From Luzula sylvatica (Eukaryota > Streptophyta > Magnoliopsida > Poales > Juncaceae), in NCBI GenBank assembly GCA_946800325.1, contig OX326960.1:18338893-18402892 (forward strand): a stretch of 64,000 nt of DNA, read 5' to 3'. Each line of letters opens with the position of its first letter. Within the stretch, counting starts at the first letter, position 1. The notes beneath the pieces were generated by a model. It was not told the DNA's origin. It saw only the letters and a list, made by a program, of their open reading frames with translations, and made no database searches. This document shows, in pieces, positions 45,013 to 58,023 of this stretch. The position numbers were made by a program, and so were the translations under genes.

Positions 45013-47718
45013 ATGTCCTCCGACCTCGCCGGCCTCTTCCGCCGCAACGCCGCCAACCCATTGCTCGCATGGCGACTCTTCAAAGACCAAGTTTCATCCT
45101 CTCCCGTTTCCATCACTCCCTCCTCCATTTCATTCCTCTCCAGCCTACTTGCCCGCTCAAACCATTTGCCCGAACTCGAGTCTCTACGCCTCTTGCTCCT
45201 CTCCGTTCCCTCCCCTTCCCCTTCTGTTACTCTGCTTCAGTTGTCATTGACCCTGTCTTCACACTCTCTTCTCTCTCCTGCCTTTTCGTGTTTTCTCTCT
45301 TTACGTGCACATTCCCCTTCCTCAACACCTCCTCTTCGTCTGTACAGTTCTCTTTTAAACTTATCCCTTAAGTCGAATCGTGCTGATTTAGTCGAATTAA
45401 TCTACAAAGACATGCTAGTTTCGGGAGTTAAGCCAGATACATTCAGTCTGAACATTTTCATGAAGCATTTGTGTGATTTGGGCCAGTTAGAGCACGCACG
45501 CAAGTTGTTCGACAAAATGCCGGAGAGAAACTGCCTTCCAAACGAACATACTTTTGGAATTCTAATAAATGGGTATTCCCAATCTGGCCGAAGTATCGAA
45601 GCAATCGAGCTTTTGAACTCAATGGACCAATTTGGTCTGAAAATGAATTTGATTATTTGTAACAGCTTGATTTGGGGATTCTGTAAAGAAGGTAAAATCG
45701 AAGAAGCAGAGAAATTAGTCGAAAGAATGAGAAAAGATGGATTATTTCCAAATATTATCACGTTTAATTGCCGAATTTCAGCCCTTTGCAAAGCTGGAAA
45801 AGCTTTAGAGGCCTTTTCAATTTTCAAAGACATGCAAGAAGATCAAGAATTAGGGTTGCCAAAACCAAATCAAGTCACTTTCGATATTATGCTAAATGGG
45901 TTTTGCACACAAGGGTTTATCGATGAAGCTAGGGTTTTAGTTTCGTCCATGAAAAGCAAAGGATTTTTACAAAGAGTAGAGAGTTATAATACATGGTTAA
46001 AGGGTTTAGTTAAAAACGAGAGATTATCAGAAGCAAGAGAATTGCTTGATGAAATGGTTAATGAAGGAATTAAACCAAGTATTTATTCGTATAATATAGT
46101 TATAGATGGATTATGCAAACAAGGCATGATGATTTATGCAAAATCGGTACTAAATTTAATGCGAAAAAATGGTATAAATCCCGATATTATAACTTACACA
46201 ACCCTAATTAATGGATATTGCACGAATCGAAACGTTCTAGAAGCCAAGAAGCTTCTAGAAGAAATGAGAAACGAGGGGTTTTTCCCCAATTCGTTCACTT
46301 GTAACGTGTTACTGAAAAGTTTATTCAAAGAAGGAAAAATATTCGAGGCAGAGAAATTATTAGAGAAAATGAATTCGAAAGGATATGGATTCGATATAAT
46401 TACTTGTAATATAGTAATTAAAGGATTATGTGAAAATGGGAAATTAGATAAAGCAATCGATATAGTAAATAATATGTGGAGATTTGGAAATTCGGCATTT
46501 GGAGAAATTGGGAATTCGTTTCTTGGATTTCTAGATGACAATTCTAATGTAAATAATAATAAATGTAAACCCAATAAGATTACTTATTCAATAATCATTT
46601 CGAGTTTGTGTAAACTTGGGAGATTTGAAGACGCAAAGAGAAAATTAAATGAAATGACCGAAAATAATATTTCGCCAGATTCGTTAATATACGATATATT
46701 TATACATGGATTTTGCTTACATGGCAAAATTTCTTCGGCTTTTAGGGTTTTGAGAGACATGGAGAAGAAAGGGATAAACCCTAGTTTGAGAACTTATAAT
46801 TTGCTAATTTGGGGTTTACAACACAAAAAACAAGGAAACGAAATAATTAAATTAATCGATGAAATGAAAGAACGAGAAATAAACCCTAATATAATAACCT
46901 ATAACAATTTAATTCGCGCAATTTGCGAACAAAATGGGGAAATTAACAAATCATTATCTTTTTTCGACGAAATGTTGCAAAAAAATATCACTCCGAATGT
47001 AACCACTTTCATAATTTTGATCAAGGGTTTTTTTAGAGTTTCGAATTTTGAAATTTCAAAGGGTTTATTCGAATCGGCTTTGACCACGCTCGGTCAAAGG
47101 CCAGCTCTGTATAGCCTAATGTGTAGCGAGTTATGTAACTATGGAAACCTTCTAGAAGCCAAAGAAATTCTCGAAATTTCTCTAGAAAAAGGGTTTTTAA
47201 TCGAGAAATTTCCTTACAAATTCCTCTTAAACGAGCTTTGCAGAAAAGAAAAAATGGACGAGGCTTTTAGTTTGATTAATTTAATGATCGATAAAGGATT
47301 TGTATTTGATCCAGGCTCGTTCGTGCCAGTAATCGATTCGTTGAGTAAAAGGGGAAATAAGATCGAAGCTAATAAACTTTCAGAGAAAATGATGAAAATG
47401 GCTCGCCAAATGGAGGCGTCCAGTGCATTGAATCAACTGGAAACGTCCAGTTCTGATGAAAGCAATTGGCGCGCCCTTCTTCACAGGTACACTACTATTT
47501 GTTTCTACTCTTTTAATAACTTTATATTGATTTATATGAGTAAACTTCATGTCTCAACATTGAGGGTATTTTGGTAATTTTGCGATATTAGGGATGATGG
47601 ATCTGGCGCGGTTCTTAAAGTACTAAAGAGAGTTCAAAGAGGGTGGGGCCAAGGGAATATTCCAAACCATAGACGTAAGAAATATAGTTTGCTCGATGAT
47701 TGGGAGAAGAGAATCTAA
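45013..47718 (+). CDS. P-class pentatricopeptide repeat protein (At2g17140-like)
   Basis: Two exons (45013-47486 and 47592-47718) join in phase to 866 codons plus stop, close to the Arabidopsis relative's length. The intron is GT-AG with an AG|G join giving HR|DDGSG. The N-terminus has Arg/Ser-rich residues without early acidic ones, suggesting organelle import (mitochondria more likely). From about residue 115 there is a nearly continuous run of 35-residue PPR units with the usual NxLIxGLCK, Axxxxxxm and PNxxTyN features; there is no E or DYW domain. Such proteins bind organelle RNA in a sequence-specific way; the target cannot be told. The tail (GQGNIPNHRRKKYSLLDDWERRI) supports the second exon. 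An insert near residue 495 (about 46500-46560) interrupts the regular spacing. Confidence 0.92.
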
Positions 47719-47998
47719 TTATCGGTTTGATTCATTCGAGCATTTATGGACTGTTAAGGTCTCAGACCCGATAAGAGATTTGCTTAAAGGTTTGCTTTTT
47801 CTTTTAACGCTTCATTTTTTTTAAATTACTCGATATTATTCTTATCTGTAAATTGAAATTAAATAGAAAATTGGAATTAAATTGCAATAATACAGAAGTC
47901 TTGCGGCTAAATTCAAACTGAATTGCGCAACAATTCATTTAAACCTTCGGAATTTAAAAATTAAAATAAAGAGGAAACTGAAATAAAAAAAAAACACG

Positions 47999-49180
47999 CT
48001 ACAATTTAAATTTCGGGAGGCCCACTTTGCATCCCAATTGTTTCACGTCGTTCTCCACTTCTTTTCTAAACTCACCAAAAGTGAAATTTCTGTAAATGGA
48101 CGAAATACCGGTACAACTTCCTATTGTGGACTGGTACGATGGGCACATAAAATATGCTATTGAGTGTCTCTCTATTTTCTCTCGAATCATCACTCTATGC
48201 TCTACGCTCTTGTATATATCATTGCTCCAAGCCTAAAAAATCAACAAAAAATATTTTTTTTTTCAAAAAAAAAATTCAAAAATTTCACCCTAAAAGGAAA
48301 TATACCTGAAAAAGATCGCCAATATTGACAATAAAAGAATTTGCTTTCGGTATTATAGAAATCCATTTCGAGTCTTTGATGACTTGAATTCTTCCAATAT
48401 TATTCGAATGTACTATCGTCAGAAAACAACTGTCAGTATGAGGAACCAACCCGAAGGTTTCTCGAGGGTAGGGGCATTTTGGGTAATGATTAAGTCGCAG
48501 AAAAGAGGTGCTCTTGCTACAACTCTTCGTTATGCATTGACCACCTTGTTTGATCAAATATTCCGATAATGCCCCTGCTACAGTGTTCGCCAGCGTTGAT
48601 AATTCCGATGCTATCTCGTCCATTACCTCCCTGTTATATATAAGAAATTTGTAGTGATAGAAAGAGAGAGAATTAAAAAAGTTTAAACAAGTTAAAAGTC
48701 GAAGAACCTCAAGCTAAGCAAATCTTGATTCCTACAAGTATTGTTTGTTTCGAAAAGAGGGACGTGAAAAGCCTCGCACCAAGAAAATTGCTCGGGACAC
48801 CTGGCACTAAGAGTGCCCCACCTGTAAGAGCCACACGGAAGGCCGCACAAATCTTTCTTCTTCTCGAAATCCATCTCGAATAGTCTCGCTTGTTCTCTCT
48901 TCATGACTCTCAAAAGCTTGTTGCTTATTCCATGATTCGAGACATGAAATATCCCCCATTCCGAAGCGGCTTTTGCGAGGAGTTTAATACATGCATTTCT
49001 TTCTTGCGAAGACGAAATGTTATTATTATTCAAGTCATGAATGTTTATTGTAGGGATTTCAGATTCTTCTATGAATGTGTTTTCTATGGTGGTGGTGAAA
49101 AGAGAGGAGGGGTTTTGTAGTAATTTCATGTAGGATTCTTCTAATGGAGGATAGGAGGAGGGGTTTGTGTAGTATGGCAT
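47999..49180 (-). CDS. GA2ox: Gibberellin 2-oxidase (2-oxoglutarate/Fe(II) dioxygenase, C20 type)
   Basis: Three exons (48708-49180, 48306-48630, 47999-48232) join in phase to 343 codons plus stop. The fold is that of a plant 2-oxoglutarate dioxygenase: N-terminal DIOX_N region (IPTINIHDL, WGIFHVSNHGIS) and the catalytic jelly roll. Iron ligands are H222 and D224 (HTD) and H277 (VEHRV); 2-oxoglutarate is bound by R287 and S289 (RHS). The run YRWGTLSARCPEQFSWCEAF and the NHYPKCP motif are typical of the GA2ox7/8 class, which inactivates C20 gibberellins by 2-beta-hydroxylation. It would lower active gibberellin in the cytosol. The gene converges on the PPR gene with 280 bp between stops. Confidence 0.88.
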
Positions 49181-49232
49181 CTTTGTTCTTTCTACAATTG
49201 TATGGTGGATATTTGCATTGGTGGTGCTACTT

Positions 49233-49239
49233 TTTTATA
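49233..49239 (-). promoter_or_regulatory. TATA box of the gibberellin 2-oxidase gene
   Basis: On the minus strand CTATAAAAAAG lies 53 bp upstream of the start codon. It would give a leader of roughly 20-25 nt, short but possible. Confidence 0.5.
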
Positions 49240-49819
49240 GTGATGCATGCATGAAACAGAATGTGTCCTTGACAAACCACAATATTTCTCTACCTATTTT
49301 TGCAAATAGATATTATATATAGTATGATTTTGAAATCATTTTTATTAGATAAAACATTCATATCTCTCTTTACACAAATAATCTTAACTATTAAACAAAT
49401 CTTCTTAGGGAAGATTTTAAGAAACACCATAGATAATTAGCAATTTAATATATTTCATATTATATATTATCATATAAAGAATCTATATGATTAACTCCTC
49501 TTCCATTCAAAATAGCCACTACATTTAATCATTATCATTTTCAACATCAATCATATATGTTAGTGGTGCAAAAATTTCATATATAATAGGTTGCAAACTC
49601 AGAGGAGGAGGAAGAGAGCCAAATGGATAGATTGTACTAATGCTCCTTGAAACATGGTAGGCAAGTCAGTATGTGGTCATGTCCAAAATGGTTCCAATGA
49701 TTCTTGCATGAAAGATCAATAGATTGCCTAACACTTGGCGAGACGGGAAGATTTAGGGTTTCCATCGAACCGGACCCTCTCAACTTCATATGTGAGATAT
49801 GTTGATGCAAGTGTTATAA

Positions 49820-50060
49820 TTTCTGACAGATCTCGAAGAAAGTGATCGATGGGACGATGTCGAGTTGTCGTTGTAAGTGAAATTTTCACCAATTATATGT
49901 TAGTTTAGAATATTGAAAGCATATCAAATGTCTCGTATCCTAGTTCGTTAAATACATTATATAATTCAAGAGATTGGGCTGATAGATCTCGAAGAAAATG
50001 ATTAATGGAGCAATGTCGAGTCGTCATGTTGTTGTTGAAATTTCCAACAATTATACTTGG
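49820..50060. repeat. Imperfect duplication, ~155-bp spacing
   Basis: A segment with AGATCTCGAAGAAA(G/A)TGAT and GA(T/C)GTCGAGT occurs at about 49829 and 49984. A linked phrase (TATCCTAGTT.GTTAAATA, then ATTCAAGAGATTG) occurs at about 49935 and again at 50490. Confidence 0.7.
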
Positions 50061-50127
50061 ATTATCTTTAAAAAGTTCGCTCGATGATTTCTTTTCTTGG
50101 GATTTAGATACAAAGTAAAAAAAAAAG

Positions 50128-50364
50128 GGAGTTCTATCATACACCCCTTTTGCTTATGATACACCCATTTTCAAGGATATTTTGTGTAATTATTAATTAA
50201 TGAGTATTTAAAATAATTTTTCAAGTGTATTTATTAATAAATGATATGCTAAATAGGAAATTTGAATTGTTCATGAAAGAAAAAATATCTATAAAAAGAA
50301 AATTTATGATACACTATTCTAAATACCCAAAATACCCTTTTAAAAGGGTGTATGATAGAACTCC
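50128..50364. mobile_element. Small MITE with GGAGTTCTATCATACACCC ends
   Basis: The first 19 bases, GGAGTTCTATCATACACCC, are repeated as an exact inverted copy at 50346-50364. The 237-bp element is AT-rich and has no coding capacity. Both flanks are A-runs, so the target duplication cannot be sized. Family is not assigned. Confidence 0.8.
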
Positions 50365-51946
50365 AAAAAAAAAAAACCTTTAGTTTCTTGTGATTTTATT
50401 ATTCAGTTTATTCCCGTATTGTTATTTCTATATTAGTTATTTCGATGAATTCTAGGGATCTATATAGAAAATGGTAAGAGGCCCTCGGTCATATCCTAGT
50501 TGGTTAAATAAATTTCTATATAATTCAAGAGATTGTGGATTCAAATTCATTATTCAAGTTCCCCACTACTCGACTAGGTACAGTACATGAAACCACATAG
50601 GCACAGTACATATAGATCAATATAACTATCTATATCCACTAACTCATTTTTAATAATTCATTCTCCAAATGATTCATATACTTGTGGGACCCACAAGTCA
50701 GCGAAATAATTAGCAAGTATCGCTTTGTTCGTGCACATAGAACACCATATCTAACTTGCTCACGATTTTAGTGGTATTTCAAGTTTTCAATGCCCTGTAA
50801 ATAGCGATATCACGAGTGTATTGAATATAGTACAAAAAAACTCCACTATTTATTCGTACGAGTACCAAAGATTCGCATTAACACGACACAATATAGATTG
50901 TCTGGTACCCCAAAAACCCAAGATTCGAGCCTCTAACAGATCATAAGGGCCATAGATGCAATTTCATCGCGAAAAGGTACCCAATGTGCAGTGCAGGCAA
51001 TCTGTGTGGATTGCAATCGATTCCAATTTCCCGATTTGGCAAGGCAAAACAGAAAGGGATGGAACAAGTTTACTTGTTTTGGTTTCACAGCATTAGAACA
51101 TTTAGTTTCACATGTGGGATCAGTACGATGAATCGAGTGGCCAGCTATTTATTGGTATAACTTGTAGGGCCTTGATTTGCTCTATTCATTACAATTTTAC
51201 ACCTCATGAGAATCTATGAGATATTTCAAAATTTCAGATACTTTCCAGCACACCAACGAATATGTAAATGGCCCCATGTAGATTTTACTTTCCATAGTTT
51301 TATCCAATATTCAACACTTCTTTCAATTTGGTTCTGAATGAGCTGAATTGTTTGAAATTAAATAACGTATCGAACCGAACGTGCGCGACAAATTTCTAGT
51401 TTTCTAGAAAATCCACATTGTAGGTATCGAGACCGAATCAAAATTGTGTATGTGTTGAATCTTCAGATATTTCATAAATTAATTGGTTGAATACATTTTT
51501 GACAATGGTTTGTGGGATGTAAAGACATTTTTTTTTTCTGAAAAAGAACTAACTTAACCTTTTTGACAATGGTTTGTGGGTCGCCACGATTTAGACAATT
51601 TGGAGAGAGAAATAATAAAATCTTTCAGCACAAAGCTCGAATTTAAAAGAATTGCGCTAAAATTACCAAATTAAAACTTTAACAATCAATATCCACAAAA
51701 CATAATATATAAGTAATTAAAGGGCACTCACAGAAGAAAGAAAGAGAATACATTCAATCAATTCCGCCCAAATACAAAACAAGGATTCATTAGAATAAAC
51801 AAACTCTCGAATCTAACTAACGACAAAATGCATAGTCATTCATTCATTCATATGTTACAGTAGTTTCACAAAAACAAATTCGAGACTAAAAACACCCAAA
51901 ATCAAAATCAAAATCAAACTAAACCAACCCTCTAATAATTCTTCCA

Positions 51947-53696
<1,750 letters not shown>

Positions 53697-53814
53697 TATC
53701 AATGAAGGTCTAAACCCTAGAAAAGGATAGAGAGGTATTGTTGAAGAGGCAAAGCGAGCTCGAAACAAGAAAGTCAGATGGATGGATTGCTAGGGTTTTG
53801 ATTTTGCGCGAACA

Positions 53815-54110
53815 ACCTTACCAAATATCAAAATATGTGGCAACGGTTTCGGCCTATATTTTCTTGGGCTTTTCTATTTTCTCAACTTGTTTGGGCTTAA
53901 TTGTAAATACTAATTAGGCCTATATATTTGAAATTATCCGATTTTTTTTTATTTTTACCCGATCCAATATTATTCCGTGGGCTTTATATTTTGATATATT
54001 ACGATAATGACCTTACAAAATATCAAAATATGTGGTAAAGGCTTCGTCCTATATTATTTGTCTTTGTATTTTGTAATATTTTATGGGCTAAATTGTAACC
54101 TGGGCCTATG
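53815..54110. repeat. Imperfect tandem duplication upstream of eIF4A3
   Basis: ACCTTAC.AAATATCAAAATATGTGG followed by a CCTATATT block occurs at 53817 and at 54011, about 195 bp apart. The second copy is truncated by the adjacent hAT-like element. Confidence 0.75.
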
Positions 54111-54114
54111 TTCT

Positions 54115-55368
54115 AGGGGTGTAAACGGTTCGGATCCGGTTCGGATAGTGGTCATACCAGATCCGGATCCGTATTTTTTGTCGGATCCGGATAGTGTCGG
54201 ATCCGGATACGATTCGGATATTAAACGGATACGGATACGGTTCGGATATCGTCGGATACGGATACGGATCCGGATAATATTCGGATAGTTCAGACATATA
54301 TTGTATATGTAATTAATTATTTTTTTCTAACCAAAATATTTATGATATAATTATGATAATACTTAAGTAATAAATAATATAATTAAAATATTTGTCGAAT
54401 ATAATAGAGTAATTTGGTCGAAATGATGAAAACGTGAGTTTGACTAATAATTTATGTCGCGCGAATACGGATACTAATAATTTATAATGTATACAATATT
54501 ATATTTTAATTAATCAATTCAAAATATATTTCTTAAATTTTAATTTAATTCTTATATTAAAGGAAATTCTTATATGATATTTTACAAATAACAAGGTCGT
54601 GGCTTAAATTCTTTATTTTGACAAGACCATGACTTGCAGAGACCATGTTATATTTGTAATTAACAATATGTTAATTATGGATAGGTAATTAAATACATTA
54701 CTTAAATTTCAAATTTTATATGTAGGGGCTTCTATCATACACATTATTGATAGGTAATTAAATACATTACTTATATTACTTAAAGTGATGTGATGTGAGG
54801 TGAAGAAAAAGAGAGAGAAAGATGTTTAATAATTTAAAAAATTAATATATTAAAAATGGTAATGAATTTGGAAAAACGGGTACCCGTTTTGCATTGCTAT
54901 TCGGATTCGGGTAATTATTCGGATCCGGATCCGGATCCGACCGTATTTTCGGATCCGAAAAAACGGATCCGGATAGTATCCGGATCCGGGTAATTTTATT
55001 CGGATCCGGATATTTAGACGGATCCGGTTCTATCATACACATTATTGATAGGTAATTAAATACATTACTTATATTACTTAAAGTGATGTGATGTGAGGTG
55101 AAGAAAAAGAGAGAGAGAAAGATGTTTAATAATTTAAAAAATTAATATATTAAAAATGGTAATGAATTTGGAAAAACGGGTACCCGTTTTGCATTGCTAT
55201 TCGGATTCGGGTAATTATCCGGATCCGGATCCGGATCCGACCGTATTTTCGGATCCGAAAAAACGGATCCGGATAGTATCCGGATCCGGGTAATTTTATT
55301 CGGATCCGGATATTTAGACGGATCCGGTTCGGGTCGGGTCGGGCATTACCCGCACCATTTACATCCCT
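54115..55368. mobile_element. hAT-like non-autonomous element filled with GGATCCGGATA repeats
   Basis: The ends AGGGGTGTAAACGG and, inverted, AGGGATGTAAATGG form short terminal inverted repeats of a type common in plant hAT derivatives. Flanks are TATGTTCT and ATAATGTTC, only partly alike, so the target duplication is eroded or misplaced. Both subterminal parts consist of GGATCCGGATACGG-like steps; the centre is AT-rich. No transposase. Confidence 0.65.
54731..55328. repeat. 298-bp tandem duplication inside the hAT-like element
   Basis: Two adjacent, nearly identical copies start TCTATCATACACATTATTG and end in GGATATTTAGACGGATCCGG. They differ by a GA dinucleotide and one or two substitutions, so the duplication is recent. 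Confidence 0.9.
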
Positions 55369-55531
55369 ATAATGTTCCGCGTTGTTATCGGGTCGTTATT
55401 GGATCTTAATCGAGCAGGATCCAAAACACAGATCCTTCTTCTTTCTCCAGTGCACTCTGGAACTATCATTTTCTCCGGTCTACTCTGAAATCCCTTCTCC
55501 TGTTGTTCTCGAGCTCGGCAAGAGAGGAATT

Positions 55532-57084
55532 ATGTCGGATCGCGCGGCGGAGGAGGCCGGAAGCTTAGTCAGTCGCTTGGCGCGGCAATTTAATCGGAAG
55601 TTTTCCGATGTTCTCACCCTTATCTTGAACCACAAGGTAAGCATTTATCTAACTTTGACCTTTTTCAACCCCAGTTTGTACATTTTGTACTTCTTCTGTG
55701 TTAATTGACTATCTCAATGGTTCTCTGATGATCTTGCCCTCATCGTTTCTCTCAATTTCCATTTTTAAGCACGGATTTTTACTTTTTTACTTTCGTTTTG
55801 ATGTATACTTGTTGAATCGACTAGCAGAATGCGAGTTCAATTGGTGCTGTTGCTGGTTTCGCCATTGCTGTTGTTTTTGCATGGAAGGTATTGAGGCCTT
55901 CTCAGCCGAGAATCAGACCAAAGAGAAGAGGGAATAATGGACGATCAGGAGGAGGACCCGTGGCAGGCTCTGATCCGTCTGATTCAGATGATTTTGGTTC
56001 CGTCAAGCCTTCTCAACAGGTAGATTCACATCATTCTGCCATTTTTCAGTTGCTTTAATTGAACATTTCTGTACTGAAAATGGTATATTATGTTAGGAAA
56101 ATAGTATATTATACACAACAACAATATATTTGTGTTTTGTTTGTTCAGTATTATCAACTTTTTTTAACACATTTATTACTTTTTCAGCTTGCACTTGGAG
56201 AGATTGTGAGGAGGAAGCTTGGTGGTTCTCGCAAGGTACGTTTATAAAATTTTGAATTTTAAATAAATTTGAATTTTGTAAAGTGAAAATTTGTTAATTT
56301 TGTTTACTCAATTACAATATAGATGACTTGCCAATTACTTGGCATAATTCTAGAAGAGAAGAGTTCCGAGGAATTGCAGGTACTTTTTTCACATACGCCC
56401 TCCCATTTTTTGCTGAAATTATTTTTCGTATTAAATTCTGGTTTAATAATTAATGTATTGGTTTTGTAGAGACAAGTTACTGTTAAGGAATCAGTGCTGA
56501 AAGTATTATTCGAGCTAACTAAAAGAGTTGATTTGTATTTAATGGAGACCGTTCTTGATGACGAGACTGAGGTTTGATTAATCAAATATTTGGGTATTTT
56601 TGTAAATATTTTGCGATAATTATAATATATTTTTTTCAGCAAAGAATTCTTAATGCTTTGGAGAGTGCGGGTATTTTCAGGACTGGCGGTGTGGTGAAAG
56701 AGAAGGTAAATTTTGCAATAAAGCCCCTGTATCATGTCTAAATTGTAAAGAAGGGTTTGTTTGGACCTAATTGCATTTCTTTAATGATTTTTTCAGGTCT
56801 TGTTTTGTAGCTCTGAAATTGGGAGAACTTCGTTTGTGAGACAATTAGAGTCTGATTTACACGTGGACTCGAATCTCGAAATAATCTCTCAATTATCCGT
56901 ACATTTTTCTCTCACTACATTTTTTCTCACTTTATAAAAGATCTTTTATTTTTAATTTGACTACTTTTTTGTTATATTTTATCAGAGGTTTATCGGGCGC
57001 CAGGTGTACATCTCGCCAATGGAAGAGGGGCGAATCGGTCCAAATATTTTCAATTCTACGAGTTTGGAGCACTTCTTTTCTTGA
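55532..57084 (+). CDS. PEX22: Peroxisome biogenesis protein 22
   Basis: Eight exons (55532-55636, 55828-56019, 56188-56235, 56323-56379, 56470-56571, 56640-56705, 56797-56898, 56986-57084) join in phase to 256 codons plus stop. Every intron is GT-AG and phase 0. A short N-terminal segment precedes one membrane helix (about residues 36-57, ASSIGAVAGFAIAVVFAWKVL), then a linker and a soluble alpha/beta domain ending in GRQVYISPMEEGRIGPNIFN. The layout and sequence match plant PEX22, which anchors the ubiquitin-conjugating enzyme PEX4 at the peroxisome membrane so that PEX5 can be recycled. It is slightly shorter than the Arabidopsis protein. The fourth intron junctions give small exons of 48-66 nt. 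Confidence 0.9.
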
Positions 57085-58023
57085 CCTTCGAACTTAAAAA
57101 CCAACTCGAGAAATAAATTGATTTTAAATCTTTTTTTTTGTTTTTTCTAAACTTATTTTTCTCTGCTCGAGGCATGTGGTATTGAACCCAATTTCTATGA
57201 TATTTTGGCATAATATATATGTATTTAATTAGGGTTTTGTAATGGATACTATGAACTAATTATCATCAATATGTAGCATATTATCTTCATATAATTAATA
57301 ATTACCTTCACAATTCCTAAATATCAACAAATTATATTCTTGGGACATGCAGTACATTTTATCATGTATTTTTGCAATTTTTCAATAATACAGACCCTTT
57401 ATTAAAGAGAGTATCTCAAGATAAAATTAAATATTACTGATCATGATTCATGGCATCTCACAATAGAAAACATTTATATATTTTTGTTGCTTTACTTTAG
57501 TCAATAGAAATATTTATTTATTTATTTATAATTGCTTGCTTTACCTTGGTCAATAGAAAATTAATGATGCAATTAAAAATATCCTAGCACTACTATGTCA
57601 CCTCTCAATATAATTAACCTTCTATTGTGGTTAAGTTCCCTTCAGATTTTCCATCCCAGGGTTTTCTTTTCAATTTTTATGAATTCCAGGGGCCTTATCC
57701 AAAATTATAAACAATAGAAGTTAAAATTTCCAAGGATGATTTTACAATTTATAATAATACAAGAACTTCAGCGTAAATTTTCAGGAGGCTGTACACAGAA
57801 AGGCGGGAGACCCCATCAAGGAAGAAAACTGTTGTATAAACCCGGTTCACAATAGTCTCATGCATTAAGAATTTAAGATAATTCATTGTACTATCTTTCG
57901 TTACGGTTCATTGTGAACTAGTCGCATCTTGTAATTTCCACTAGTTCAACCCAATACAGAGAGCAGAGAAGAAAGAGAAAGTAAAACAACTATCAATTTC
58001 AAAGAAACCACGATCAAGAAGCA
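57085..58023. other. Intergenic region between PEX22 and the Lunapark-like gene
   Basis: AT-rich, no coding signal. Near 57850-57920 the sequences GTTCACAAT and ATTGTGAAC form a 9-bp stem around a ~60-bp loop, in the probable leader of the downstream gene. Confidence 0.6.

Larger units (their letters stand above)
49240..51946. other. Intergenic region between GA2ox and eIF4A3
   Basis: No gene could be supported. It holds upstream sequence of GA2ox, local duplicated fragments, one small MITE, and the eIF4A3 3' side near its right end. A short repeated phrase TTTTTGACAATGGTTTGTGGG occurs at about 51498 and 51560. Confidence 0.6.

Noticed and set aside
53697..53768. Longer eIF4A3 N-terminus from an upstream in-frame ATG
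   Set aside because: The added residues look like translated leader, and the MATTS start gives the family's usual length.
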